This document shows, piece by piece, positions 23,857-37,528 of a DNA stretch of 64,000 nucleotides. Each line of letters begins with the position of its first letter. Position 1 is the first letter of the stretch. Under the pieces are notes generated by a model, which did not search any database, was not told where the DNA came from, and saw only the letters and a list, made by a program, of their open reading frames with translations. The translations under genes and the position numbers were made by a program. Origin of the DNA: Plasmodium vivax (lineage: Eukaryota > Apicomplexa > Aconoidasida > Haemosporida > Plasmodiidae); contig NC_009910.1 in the NCBI RefSeq assembly GCF_000002415.2, positions 717,501-781,500 on the forward strand, written 5' to 3'.

Positions 23857-26559
23857 GTTATGTCATTTTGTCTCTTCAAAATAAGGTACTCTCAAAATAA
23901 GCCTTTTCCTTTTTTTTATTTTTTGTGTGTTCTGTGCCCTGTATATAATTCCGACAAACGTATGTAGGTACGTACGCAAGTATATGTATCTGTACCCATA
24001 AATGAAAGTTAATTTCACTTAATAATTTCATATTGATGTTAAAAAAAAATGATAAAGCACATATATAAAAATATTTTTTAATACTGTATATAAATAAACT
24101 CACAAAAGAAAGTTCGCATTTTTAACAAAATTGTGCGAAAGGAAAGATCCAAAAAAATGTAGAAAAAATATGCGTACGAAAAAAAAAAAAAACATCAACC
24201 GTTATAAACAAAAATATAAAATTCCTTAAAATAAAATAGAAAAAGAAATTTTAGTTGTACGTTTTTGTTATAAAATAGCAATGTTTTTATCATTTCACTT
24301 TCCTTTGAAAAGGTAGAGGAATTAATATTTTTTAATTGATTCATCAGTTTTACAGAACGAAAATTGTACGCAATGAAATGTGCGATGCTTTAGTAAATTA
24401 CGATTTTGTGCTGTTGCTGATTCTGAATGGTGGATTTGTGTTTCTTACCATTTTGACACATAAATGAAATGCATATCGAAAGAGCTAACAAAATGTTGCA
24501 ACAAGGGTGTCATTATTAAATAGTAGTAAAAAACGAAAAAAAACATAAAAATTATTTAATAAATTGGTATAATTTCTCAGAGGTTACATCCTTAAAGAGG
24601 TCAAAATAGATATATAGAAGCGTAGTTTCTACAAATGTGTAAATGTTTTTTTGGCTAATAAAGCGTAACTTTTCTCATTTCTTCATTATTTTCTACAAAG
24701 ATACAAAAGCTAGCAAAGTGTATAAATTATAATGGAACGTGTTAGGATAATAGCGCACAACAACTAGATTTAAAATGTGTTGTACTATTTGACAGTTTTA
24801 CAATATTGTTCTCCACTCACACACTACTACCTGGCATGCCTGCCATGTCTGCCATAAAGAAATGATTTTTTCTAGGTCTATGTTTTTTTTTGAAATTATG
24901 TAAAAATTTCTCATGTCATATATAGAAAGCAAATGGGAGGATCCAAACTTATCTATGAGCTTATTTTTATATTTATAAAAATGCATATGCATATTTAAGA
25001 AAAAGACTGGTCATTTTTTACGTATATACAAGGCTAGGCTACATATGCTTTAAAGTAAAATGTACGTTTGATTATAAACGTGTGCTTTATTTTTCCGCCT
25101 ATTTAATCTGCAGTTACATGATGCATTGAAGGTCATTAACACTTCTAAAGGCAAAATAAAATGAAAAAAGATGCTCATAAGATAAAAAAGGATGAATATG
25201 CTTTTGCCTACATATCATAAAAAATGGCGGGATAACGAATAAGTTGTAAATAGATTGTCCCGTCAGTTGCCATTTACTAAAACTAATGTTATCTTAGAAA
25301 AGAACAATAGATTATTAAAATCGTGAACAAGGGGAAATGCAAAATAAACATTTGCTTTCCTTTATGAAATATAAGAGCAGTTTTGCCTTTTTTTTATAAA
25401 ATATTTAAAAGTTTTGAGATGTCTTTTATGTGAAAACACGAAAACAAATGAATTAACAAATTATATGGATAACCGAAATATTTTTAGCTTCCGATTGTAC
25501 GTCTTTTTATGCTTGTAATGATGTCGTAAATTGAGTTAACGCTTACTATTTTACATAAGTACATATACTAAAGTTTTCTTTTACGTTTCTTCATGTTTGT
25601 ATTCATGTGTAAAGATGAAATACACACTTGGTTAATGCATTTTGTTCGTTGCAAAAAAAAAAACATGTAGAAAAACAATAAATTAAGTTTTCATGTGAAA
25701 ATTATATGTTACACAAAAATTAGAAATAAAGCATTGTAGTTTAATTTAAGGTGTTGTCAAATTGGGGTTTCCAGTATCAGAGCTGTGCATATCGTAAATG
25801 AGGTATTTGGACACCGAATGCCACACAAAGCTAAATTATTAGTATGACTTGATAAAAGCCAAAAGTTTAAAATTTGTAATTTGGAAAATATCCATCCATT
25901 ATGGTTAAGAACATTAAAAATTAGCATTATGTATTTTCAAAAAAATAACATATTCGAAAGGATATAGATATAGAACACGCATATTCTTCATTTCATCATA
26001 TATAATTATGTTCCAAACATGTAAGCACAAAAAATTTTCTGTGAGGTTTTTCTTTTATGAATTGTCTATTCGTATTCCAGTGGTATAAGGGATTTCCTTA
26101 AATGAAAAATTATAAGTTAAAATACCCAATTTGTTTATGATGACACTAAGGACATTGACACTGCGCAATGAATTTGATGTGTAATCAAATATAAATTCTG
26201 TTATGACATGTTCACTTCATATAACCGTTAAAACAAAAGACATGGCTCCATAAAAGGAATAATCGTATTATTATAATAACATTTATTATATGTATGAAGT
26301 TGACGTATGTTAATGTAAATCTAAGTTCAACTATATATATATTAAATAATGTATTTCATTAATTTATTTACTATGTAAAAGATATGAAGTATTCCAGAAG
26401 TTTTCTTAAACATGTACATTTTCAAACATATTTTGTTCATTATTTTAATAGTGGAATGGTTAATAATTAAAAAATGATTTATACAATTAATTATTGCACT
26501 ATAAACATGTCGAAAATTTTATAATCGTTAAAGACTTTTAATATAATAATTAAAGGCAA

Positions 26560-28760
26560 GAGGCAAAAAAAAAAAATTTAAACAAATAAATATGTATATA
26601 CGACATGTTACGAATTAAAAATGTATAATATAATTTTATACAAATAATTAATATTAATATTAATATAATAGACAAATTAATTAAATTAAATATATAATTA
26701 ATTGAATTAAATTAATATATTTTAATAATAACTGTCTAATAAATTAAAATAATAATTGAAGCTCCATAAATTAATTTAATAAAAAAAATATATATAAATT
26801 ATTATATAAATAAGATTAAAATAATAAATAAATAAATAATAATATAATATATTAAATAAATAAAATTAAAATAATAATAAAATATATTAAATTAATAAAA
26901 TAAATAAATATAAAAATTAGAATATTTAATTAAATAAATTAATAAATTAAATATATTAAATTAATAAAGTGAATAAATATAATAATATAAAAATAAAAAT
27001 ATTTAATTATTAAATAAATTAATAAAATAAATATATTAAATAAAAATAATATATATATTTATTAATTAACAAATATATTATTGTTAATAAAATAAATAAA
27101 AAAAATAATAAATATATTAAATAATAATTAAATTAAGTCATAATATAAATTAAATTGATAAAATTAACAAAATAAATATTAATAATAAAAATAATATTAT
27201 ATAAAAAAAAATATATACCATATTATTATTAATAATTTCTTTAATATATTTAAATATAAAAATATATTATAATAATTTATAATTAAAATAAATATATAAA
27301 TTTATTATTAAAATATTTATTTAATTAAATAAATAAATTATATTAAAATATTTATTTAATTAAATAAATAAATTATTATTAAAATATAATTAAAAATATA
27401 TTATAAATTAATATGTACATAAAATTTTAAAGTTAAATATATAATTATATTGAAATATAATTAATATGTATATAATAATATATACAATAAATAAATTAAT
27501 ATATATAATAAATGAATTAATTTAATATACAGTTATATTAATGCATTAAATAAATTAATAAATAAATATTTTAATTAATATATTAATAAATAATAATTTA
27601 TATAATATTAATAAAATAATATTATTTATTATTTAATTAAATAAATAATTTAAAATAATAATTTATATTTTTAAGTTATAACAAATATATTTATTAAAAT
27701 AAAATAATAATATATATTTATTGTTATTTAATTAATAAATATATTTTATTTATATATATTATCAAAATAAATAATAATATTATTAATATTTTAAATTATG
27801 TATATAAAAACAATTAAATAAAAATATAATTTAATAAATATAAATAAATAATAATTAAAATAAATTAATGTGTATATATTTATTAAATATAAATTTAATA
27901 ATTAATTATTTTAATTAAATAAAATTAAAAAATAATATATTAATAAATACATAATATAATAATTAACTAATTATTGTATAAATTAATTTAATATTAAATA
28001 AATAATTAAAAAAAGTTATATATATATATAATATTAAGAAAATACACAAATTAAAACATTAAAATAATTAAATTAAATTAATATAATATATATTTTTTAT
28101 GTATAATTAATTAATTATATATTTTTATTTAATTAATTATTTAATAATTATTTTTACAAATTAAATTAATAATAATATTAAAATGAATATTATATATATA
28201 AATAAATTAATTTATATTAAAATAAAAATAAATAATTCAACTATTAATTAATAATATTATAATTAATAAATTATTAAACCAAAATTAACATTTTATAATT
28301 AATAATATTAATTGATTAATTAAATAATATATTTTTATTATTTATTTAATAATAATAATTTTAATAAATAATATAATAATTAATTTTAATAAATAAATTA
28401 TATTTATTGGAAATTAAATAATATATTAATTTTAATAATATAAATAATAATTAACTTTAATAATTTAATTAATTTTTGTAAATTAAATTAAATAAATTTT
28501 TAATAAATCATTTGTTATATTATTATTTAGCTAATTATATTAATATTAATAATTTATTGAATAAATAAGAATTAAATAATTTATTTTTTAATTAAATAAT
28601 ATTATTAAATAATTAATTTAAAATAAATATATTTTATATTATAATAAATTAATGTGATAATAAAAATTAAATATATTAATTATTTATAATTAATTTAATT
28701 TATTTATTATATAAAATATAATATAAATAATACTTATATTATAAAAAGATTTTAAGCATA
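26560..28760. other. CEN: Centromere core (putative)
   Basis: A block of about 2.1-2.2 kb is nearly pure A/T: many full 60-base lines (for example those beginning at 26821, 27241 and 27301) contain no G or C at all. In P. falciparum and other Plasmodium species the centromere is a single region of 2-3 kb per chromosome, above about 97% A+T, gene-free, flanked by ordinary genes, and bound by CENH3. Length, composition and the surrounding gene gap fit. The core is built of taa/aat/ata words with a local tandem duplication near 27306-27375. Boundaries are judged by eye from the return of regular G/C. No other region of the window is comparable. Confidence 0.87.
27306..27375. repeat. 35-bp tandem duplication within the centromere core
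   Basis: The word attaaaatatttatttaatt and the 14 bases after it occur twice, end to end with about 35-base spacing. It is the clearest repeat in an otherwise irregular core. Confidence 0.7.
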
Positions 28761-31700
28761 TAAACATATTTATTTGTTTTATTTCATTAAATCATATATA
28801 ATTAAATTCTTTTTTCCTTTAATTTATTTTAATTAAGCTATTATTTTAATTTAATTATATTTAATTAGTTTTATTTATTAAAATAGTAATCACACATTTT
28901 TTAGCATATTACTTCATATAACTCTTTAAGAAGTTACATTTTGTTTATTAGATTTTGTAAAGTGAAATATCGATCATTTATGAGACTAAATGCTGACTTT
29001 TATACTTTTTTTTTCATTATTTAATTACCTTTATAACTGTAATATAATAATATTTTATGTATAATTGCTTTTATACCCTGTTCGTAACTCCAATGAGAAG
29101 CATAAAAGAATTAAGTTAAATTTATACTATATAATAGGTTCATACTCGTTATGTATCTAGTGTGTAATAAGCAATAAAGTTTATTTTTATTTGAAAAATT
29201 CTGTCTAGGCATATAGTTTCATGTTTATTTCCATGTCAAATGTCCCATATTAATTTAATGGGAGAATGGACATTTTGATACAGCATTTTAAAGCTCTTTT
29301 ATGTGATACCAATTTTTCAATATAAATAACTGATGAGAATGTGAAATAGATGTAAAAGGAAAAAAACGAATAATTTGAAGACATAATTTGCTATTGCTTT
29401 CTATACAAAATATATATTTAGTAAAATTGTTACTTAAAGAAAGACGTTTTGCACTATACAAATATTTAGACACATTCATATAACAGGGATTACCCCTAAC
29501 ACAAAGAGTTGCGCGCTAAAGTTCTCATATTTATGCTTTTGTATAGTCTCATATAAAACTTATCTTACCTTATGTGACCCTTCAACTAATAACAAAACAT
29601 AACTATAATAAGAAAAAATTAATACACCTTCTATTTTTAAATTTGCATATATTAAGAATTAACATGTTTTTTGTAGGAAGTTAAAATACGTTTTTCTTTG
29701 TTCATATAGAAGATAAGCCCCCCCTTTCTTTTAAAAATATTTTCCATCGTGAAATGATCTTCAAATATAACGTAAACAGCGTTAAACTAAACAGTAAAAA
29801 TGGACATACGAACATAAAAGATACATTCATTCCTATGAGGCGAACTCAATTAAGTTACACCCCCTGCTATTTAGCAAAATCCTTATTCACCTATTCAGAC
29901 TCAGTTGTGGCTCAAATTTTGTAAGCATCATATGAGTATATTTACTTTTAAACATATGAATTCTTAAAAAAAAAGTAAAAATGTTCTTAAAAAAAGAAAG
30001 AAACTATTAAAGTGATAAGATGCATAAACGCACAAGAACAGCATGAGTAAAAAAATTGTCTACATGTATTACACTTTTAACTGGCAGCTGCAAATTATCA
30101 AACAGCAATTGCACAGAGACCAATGACTAATAGTTAAGAGATGGATTGTCTGTGTTAAAATTCTTTGGATTCATATTTTTTATTCATTTCCTATTTTGAC
30201 TTATGTTAAAAAAGTGAATGTAGAATTAAAAAAAATTATAGAATTCATTTGCCACGTTCTCTGAGCATTAGAGGAAGTCTTTGAAATTAGTCCAACTGAA
30301 AATTTTCTTGGAGCATTAATCAAAGTTTATTGTTGCCTTTTGCTTAAATTATAATGTTAATACATGCTTGTTCAGGACCGAGATCCAATGTTTGCTCTAA
30401 AGAATAATATATATTCTATAAAATCCATTTACGTAAAATATTGTCTATTTAATTCACATTAACTTTTGTTACGTTATACCATTGCATGAATAGCTGTTGA
30501 AGTCTTGAAAATTTTATATTTAGTGTTCCACCTTAATAAGATCTCGATAAATATCTTTTGTATAAAATTGCAATGCTTATCACAGGTAGAGTTAGAAAAG
30601 CATGTAGCACAGTGTATATATAACAATTTCCCTTCTTTGAAAGATATTGTTATATTTCCCCAACAAGAAAAAACAAAAGAGCAAGACACTAGAACTCTCC
30701 TGCTAAGTACATTTTTGCTGTTCATTAAGAACGTAAACTTTTAGGTTATTGGGTGTGCAGAAAAATTTATGGGGTAAAATTTAAACGAAATAACCTATTA
30801 TAATTAGGAAAATACAATATACAATTTATTGCTAATATAACAACTAGAAATATAAATTGAATAAATGTCATTTTCGCTTATTTGCAAAGTTTAAAGACAC
30901 ATTTATGTGCTCCCATGATTAAGAATATTTGTCTTATTCTTTCATTTTTCACGGCATTTAGGGAATGAGCTGATTACTATCTGTTTACAATGCTGAAGTA
31001 TAAACGGCAAATAGGTGATATAACTTTATTTCGTCTTTTAATAATGCATTTATTTGCCTTAAGACCCCCACACTATTGCTAACTTATTAATCCCTGTTAA
31101 AAATGTACCTTTTCATTTAATTTTGTGATTAATAAAATTTTACCCAATCACTTTTTAGAAAATATAATATCTCAATGAATGGAGAGTTAAAAAAGAAAAT
31201 TTACAAGTTATATCACGTATATCAAATGGCAACATCGTATATTCTATATAACAGAATATACATATAGGATTTTTAAATGGAAACGAACCTATGGAGACAA
31301 ATTTGTCACGTGAGTCTCCCCATATAATTACATTTTAAAAACGTGCCATAATAAAAAATTTTTATGCGTATGTAAAAAATGAGAAAGCGAAGGATAATAA
31401 AAATAATCAGAAACATAATTTAAATCCTATTTTGATTATACAAAATGAACATTTTCACTTCCTAAAGATTAACATGTTTCAGAAGTTTATTTGATGCTAT
31501 CAAAACTAGAATAAGCATTTCCAATTTTTTAAAAAGACCATACTGATATGTTGATATAGAACAAAAATTACAATGTTATTCTTATTATTAGTTTGAGAAA
31601 TTTGTACTATGAGGAAATAAAGATAAATGTGAAGTACGTAGCATTTTATGTATAAACATCATTAAAAGAAACAAACAAACGCACATGTAAATATATCATA

Positions 31701-32172
31701 AAATTGGATTTTCAATACGCATATGTGCCAATTTTGTGAAGACGGATTCATCTTAATAAATATAATTTAAAAAAAAACTATGTTAAAACAAGCGTATATT
31801 GGACGTCTATTTTCATTTGTTGAATAGATGTTATTTGGTTCCTATGGCTTGATTCACAATTCTAAAAAGGAGGAAAATAAAAAAGTATACCTACTAATAC
31901 ATTCAACATATTTAACTAATTTTGTAGAATATAATCTTTTTTACATTTATTTACCTCTAGGAATATTTTTCATCAGTTTAGTCCAAAAAACAGTTATATA
32001 CAAATTAAGGTGTGAAAAGAGGCGCTTTTCCCTGCTTTATTTCTTCATTTCACTCTTTCAATACCCTAAGTTGTTAAATAAAGACATTCAGTTGTGCTTA
32101 AATGAAATGTTACAACTATATTGTACGTAAAACAAACATGTGAATATATATATAATGGATTTGCTTTTCCGT

Positions 32173-33032
32173 TTACTTGTATATAAAATCATCAAATGAT
32201 ATGTCCTTGTTTTTATTCGCATTGAATTCTACATTTAAAAAGGCGTCTACTTCATCTTCTGTCAGCCTCACACCGGTGCCTGTATTGGAATGAATTTTTT
32301 TTGTTTCCTTTTTCTTTAATTGGAAATGTAACACATAACACGTTTGCACCCGAGGAGCTGCATTAAACCGCATTTATGTATATGGACACAAATAGACACT
32401 TTTAGTCTCCTACCCAACGTCATCAACAAATTTTTCAGCTTCGCAATGGTAATCGTTTTAGTGCTTTCCCTTGTATGAGCTTGCAGTGACGTTAATAGCA
32501 ATTTTCCAATATTTTCATCATAGTAAAATTCTTGCATAATGGCGTAGAAATTATTTAAATTTAGGTTACCGTGTATCCTACATTCTACATTTTGTAAGAG
32601 CAAAAATAAATTACAACATTAATGTATTGTTAAACGTTATAATGTACAGTATGAACTATTAAAAATACTTATAAGTTAAGAAAAATACATAAAAAAAGAG
32701 CAAAATGGGGGTAATAAAAATATAGGAAATGTTTGCTTCACCGTCCAATAAAGCCGCGGATTCGTCTTTGTTCAGGTATATGCCAATCGATTTTAGTAAA
32801 TATATTAGCTGCTTCCCATCTAATCCATTTTTATTCTTATCAAATTCGTTAAATATGGACTCTATTTCCAACCTCTTAAAGGCGAGATTAAAAAGGTAAA
32901 AATTTGTGTGAGTGTAGACAGGGCATGAAGTAATTTTGGATACTAACATAACAAATGGTACACGCGCATGTGTATGTATATATGTGTATCTTTTAAAGTT
33001 ACCCTTTCTTTGGACAAAATGTACTTATTCAT
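32173..33032 (-). CDS. Divergent calmodulin-like EF-hand protein
   Basis: Four exons join in frame: 33003-33032, 32742-32874, 32414-32584 and 32173-32279, giving 146 residues, close to calmodulin's 149. The order IESIFNEFDKNKNGLDGKQL, LKNLLMTLG, LTEDEVDAFL and NANKNKDISFDDF follows the calmodulin/centrin layout of four EF hands. The first loop (D-K-N-K-N-G-L-D) keeps most ligands but has Leu at position 12, and the last loop begins with Asn, so calcium binding may be weak or limited to few sites. The ATG at 33032 is the first in its exon; an upstream exon cannot be excluded because an acceptor-like CTCTAG lies just before it. The gene reads towards the centromere. It corresponds in place to a P. 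falciparum gene annotated as calmodulin-like, from memory. Confidence 0.85.
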
Positions 33033-33751
33033 TTCTGGTATCTAGAGGTAAAAATTTTAATTTTAATGAAAAAGGCTTAACAGCGCTACGACATTTATAA
33101 AGATGCGTAAAAATAAACGCGGTTGTAAAAAATTAAATGATATTTTGAAGAAAAAATGGGTACACAGCTCAACTCCTTAAACAGAAATTCTGTATTTTTT
33201 AACAACGGATATAATACTAAAAATGCTTTGCACAATTGTGTTGCCCTTTTGTGTCTTATTTTGAAGCGCACGTATTTGCGGGACAGTTGTAATAATTGTG
33301 TACGGTGACAGCTTGAAAAGAAAAAAGGTAAAATAGCAAAAATGTTGAGTCTTTTAAGCTTTGGTTACATGTATATATAAAACATTGCGTATATATGTAA
33401 GCGAGTAGTGGCCATTTGCCTCTTAACAATGTGAGTAATTTTGCGTGGCTGTTTCGGAAATTACGTGCAAATGGGATTCATTGAACTAGCATGAATTGTT
33501 GTCTTTTGCAAATATGAAATTGAGTATACACATGCATATAATTGGTATGCAACGCGACAAAAATATGTTCACATGTACGCAATATAAATTTACGTTTTCA
33601 TCAAACAGGTTGAATTGTCGTGTGCGTGCAGGGTTCATTCACTCACTTTGACATTTTATGCAGTGTAATTTTTATAAATATGTGATGGGGTGTACCTCGA
33701 AAAGGTGTTAATTTTTTAATTCGCCATTAAATTGTAAAAACTGTTGCGTTA

Positions 33752-33782
<31 letters not shown>

Positions 33783-34975
33783 TTCAAATTAGCTTTTTTG
33801 ATATGTTGAGAGAGACGCTTCTCATATCATGTTTGAGAAAAAATTCGTTCGTTAACGTCTCGCATAACAAATTCTTTATATACGAAAAAAATTATCCTTC
33901 GTTCGCGCATATTTCGCATAAGTTGAATAACGATTCGTAGTCATGCATATAAACTTTTTGATGGATACACATGCTTACGTGTACGTTATAAGTTTATCTC
34001 GCTCTTGAGTGAACACAGAACTTCTATTTTGTCTAAATTTTACCAAATGGGATGCAGGAATTCAAAATGTGAAGAGTGGAAAAGAACAAACGGTTGCCTT
34101 ACATATGTTAAACACCTTCTTTTTATCTTTTAGAGCTTGCTAAACGTTGTAGTTTCTCCTTGGCAAAACTGCAAATGTTAACTGTACTCAGTTTTGGTTT
34201 TTTTCTGAGAGCACAAAATAATTTGCCTTTTCAGCACGATGAACTGGGGCTTACGAACATATTTACACGCCTCGTACTACACAGCATCGTTTAAAATACA
34301 GTTTCACTGTATTTCTTAAAACATTTTGTCTTTACATGTGAATGTATTCATGAACTACTTGAAGATGCGAGACGTGGCACTTTAAGCAATCTCACAGCTG
34401 TCTTGCTCACGTTTAAAAGAGCGATTTTGTTATGACTAAAAACGTTTGCGCGTTGAAAAGAAGTAACATCGTGTTGTACCCCCTTGTTAAATTATTTGTG
34501 AGTACACTAGGTGAAATTATACCTTTTGCTAAAATGAAAGACGCACACCTCCACTGTCTTTATTTTGTAAAAATCTATCAGTTACATTTCTTTTAAAATT
34601 TATACTAAAAATGTGACAAAAAAAAAATTGCTACATTGTTAAAGGGGAGATGTTACTTCGGGGGAACAAGAAACCGCAGTATGTTGAGCGGAATTATTTT
34701 ATTCGCCATTCAAGCAAAATGGGAGGATGTTCACTTGGGCAGTTCGCTCAAAAAAACGTAGTTCTATACTCTTGCTTTGTGTACGCTAGGCGATATGCTT
34801 AAAAGGTACAATTTTGACGGTGTAACATTGCTCCCAATTTTGCTCCTATGAAACGCTTTCGTAGCATCTTCCAGTTGTGTTCGACATGTTAATGAAGCTC
34901 TTTTCCTTTGTCGCAAAAATTTATTTGCCACTTCGCACTGCCGTTTCTTTTCACTTCTGCGCTCATGCAACTCAC
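33033..34975. other. AT-rich intergenic region
   Basis: About 1.9 kb between the calmodulin-like start and the end of the RAB5IF-like gene, both on the minus strand. It contains a long A run (33755-33781). A plus-strand frame from 33803 encodes only about 45 residues and is not supported. Nothing else is evident. Confidence 0.5.
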
Positions 34976-35860
34976 TCAAATTAACAACGTGTTGATGGTT
35001 ATCCATGACACCTTCGGTAAAAAAATAAAAAATGAAACGTACATGATGTTTGCTTTATCTGCAATTCTGCACAACTGGGGATGAGTTTTCATCCCCAACA
35101 GCAGATTCAGCATTTTGCTTATCATCCACGGAAATGAATACGTAAATATATACACAAAAAAAAATATGTATATATGTACATATGTCCACACGCACGTATT
35201 CACATGTGCACACTTTTGTGCCCCTTTTCACATACCAGAAATGCAGAAAGCCCAACAAATACGTTGCTCGTTGCGATGCTATAATTGTCCATAAAATGAT
35301 TTTCATCTATTTTTTTGTTGTACAGGGCGAAGGACGTCAGAAACTGGAAAATGAAAAAAAAGAGAAATCCCCAAATGCCTTTAATGCGCAAAATTCCAGA
35401 GAGTATCCCCGCTGCGATGCCTACGTCGTTAAAAATAATGCCAAAGGGGAATAAAAATGAGAAGCACGTATACATACGCACATGATATTTTTATGTACAG
35501 GTGGGGGTCTCACGTTTACGCTTTCTATGCGAACTGCATATTTCCCCCTTACCTATCACTTGCTTACAATAAAAAAAAGCGTCATCCATTTCGTTCTGTG
35601 GAGGAAAAAACAAAATTGGGGTTCGTGTAAAAAAGGTTTTTTCTTTGTCAAATGTGTATGCACGCACAGACGCATGAGTAGGGACTCAAAATTGAAACAC
35701 GCGTGTTTGTACGTTGCGTGATAGGCATATATTTGCATTTTCCTAATCAGTTCTGTTATTGCGAAAAGGGGGGAAATTCATTTTGGTTAACCTTTGTCAA
35801 TTTCTCGTGGAGCAGCTTCCTAAACAATCTGCTGTCATTTTTTTCACTTGGTTTTGTCAT
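34976..35860 (-). CDS. RAB5IF/OPTI-like small membrane protein (Rab5ip/EMC6 family)
   Basis: Four exons join in frame: 35792-35860, 35553-35595, 35236-35420 and 34976-35011, giving only 110 residues. The core AFFYCKQVIGIAAGILSGIL followed by RIKGIWGFLFFFIFQF aligns by eye with the RAB5IF/OPTI pattern (YWxRQxxGxxxGxxxGxxPLxGFxGFxxF), and the C-terminal exon, VSWITINTLLI, matches the family's last membrane segment (VTWTIFYT). About three hydrophobic segments are expected. In animals RAB5IF/OPTI works at the ER with the multipass translocon, and it has also been linked to respirasome assembly; EMC6 is the distant paralogue. Phases 0, 1 and 0 fit at every junction. The family call is good, the cellular role inferred. 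The smallest exon is 36 bases. Confidence 0.75.
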
Positions 35861-37528
35861 CTTTAAAAAATGGTAAGCTTAAAAATGTTCATCTAGTGAT
35901 GATTTATTTAGTTCCATCCCCCAGGCATAGTTTTTTTTATCATTTTAAGAAAAAGAATGCCTGCGATTTGGCAACCTTCATCTATTACGCATTCGTAAGA
36001 TTTTGGAAAAGAAGGTTTGAAAAAATGTTATTCTTTTGTTAGGAAAGCATAAGAGGGGAAAAAGATGCAAAGAAAAAAAAAAAAAAAAAAAAAGGCCAAC
36101 TAAATGGTAACAAAATGGTAATAACAAGATGGGCTGCTATGCATTTCGTTGGGTTTATTAATATCCCAAATTTTTAAAGTGAAAAATAAGGAAAAAAAAA
36201 AAAAAAATTCAAAAAAAAATTTTACTTTTGAAAATAGCAAAAAAAACCCTTGTGAGTGCCCCTGCTCTTGAGAGGTGGAAGTACTTCATGTTAGGGGTTC
36301 TGAAAGGGTAAGGCCTCGTCGCCACCATTGTCATAAAATTTATAAACAAACAATCCGCTACATATGTGATGCTCATTTTAACGTAAGGGGGACACCTCCC
36401 CATAACTCCTGCCTCTGTTCAAAGAAAAATAGCCATTGTAGTGGGAAAAGTCGTAGTTTCACATCTTACTAGCCAAATGAAGGAAATGAAAAATTTTATA
36501 CTGACAATGTTAAAAGTGGAGGAAATTTTTTTTGCAAGTCTTTTCTGAAAGATCAGTCCATCGTAAGTATTAAAACAGTGTACAAATTCGTCTTTGAAAA
36601 GAAAAAAAGGAATAAGGTCTGGGGCCAGAATGCCCGAAGTCAAAAGCGCTTTGCGCGGCGTTCGATCTACTTAACAACTGTCACTTGGACAACACGTTCA
36701 AAAAAAACAAACAGATGAACAAACCAAATTGCATCAAATCAGATGGCGAACAAATTTACTTTCATTTTAACCCCAAATTTCGAAAAAATGGAAAAATGCT
36801 CATTCGGCGTTGTGAACTGGCAATGAGGAGAAACGCACGTCATAATGTAATTTGTTTCACTCATAAGCTGACCCCCATTTGTGGAGGAAAAATGAGTTTT
36901 TTTTTTTTTTTTTTTTTTTTTTCTTCTTTTTTTTTACAACCCCTTGGTCCACATTTGGCAATAAATTCAAGCGCAAAATGAAAGTCTGAAAAGGAAAATT
37001 CCCTTTCCACGTTTTTCACCTTTTCAAAAAGAAAAGACGTTGCTGTCATATTGAGATGTAAACATTTAAACTTTCGCATGACCCAACATGTTTCCAGCAA
37101 AATGGGATCCCACACACAAAAGTGGACACCTGCCTTTTCGCAATTTGTAGAAATAAGGCTGTTTCACATTATGTTTGTCTATTCCTTCACATTTTTTTTT
37201 TGTTAACATAACATTTTTGCTAACATAATAGTTCCATTTTTTAAAATGTTTGCACGGAAAAAAAAGGGGAAAATTTTATGCACAACCGTAACTTTAAAAT
37301 TGTGCAAACAATTCCTACATGCGTGTGCTTTTGCGTAAGCTTAATTCTTTTATTTTATTCCCCCCACAGCAGCCCCCCTCCCCATTTGTGCAACTGCGCA
37401 CTTTTTTTTTCGTTACATATCTTGCATTTATTTTTTTCCCTACAAAAAAAAAATAAATAGCAAAATAAGGCCAATAGCGCCTCACCCCTTTCAACAAATG
37501 GCCCCAAGTAGATAAATCATTTTAACAA
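35861..37528. other. Divergent intergenic region with small unassigned frames
   Basis: About 1.7 kb between two head-to-head genes. A minus-strand frame at 36209-36403 (64 codons, basic and hydrophobic, ...FHLSRAGALTRVFF) and a plus-strand frame from 36685 are open but unrecognised. A runs at 36075-36093 and 36191-36206 and a T run at 36897-36922 are prominent. Confidence 0.45.

Larger units (their letters stand above)
23857..32172. other. Gene-poor pericentromeric region
   Basis: More than 8 kb without a convincing gene, the longest such gap in the window. AT content rises steeply from both flanks towards 26.6-28.7 kb. Scattered open frames of 60-100 codons occur (24798-24992 minus, 30505-30744 plus, 31828-32130 plus), but nothing recognisable. 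Confidence 0.75.

Noticed and set aside
36685..36981. Plus-strand frame starting MDNTFKKNKQMNK
   Set aside because: Its last part is a poly-T translation, there is no clear splice partner and no similarity that I recognise; kept only as part of the intergenic description.
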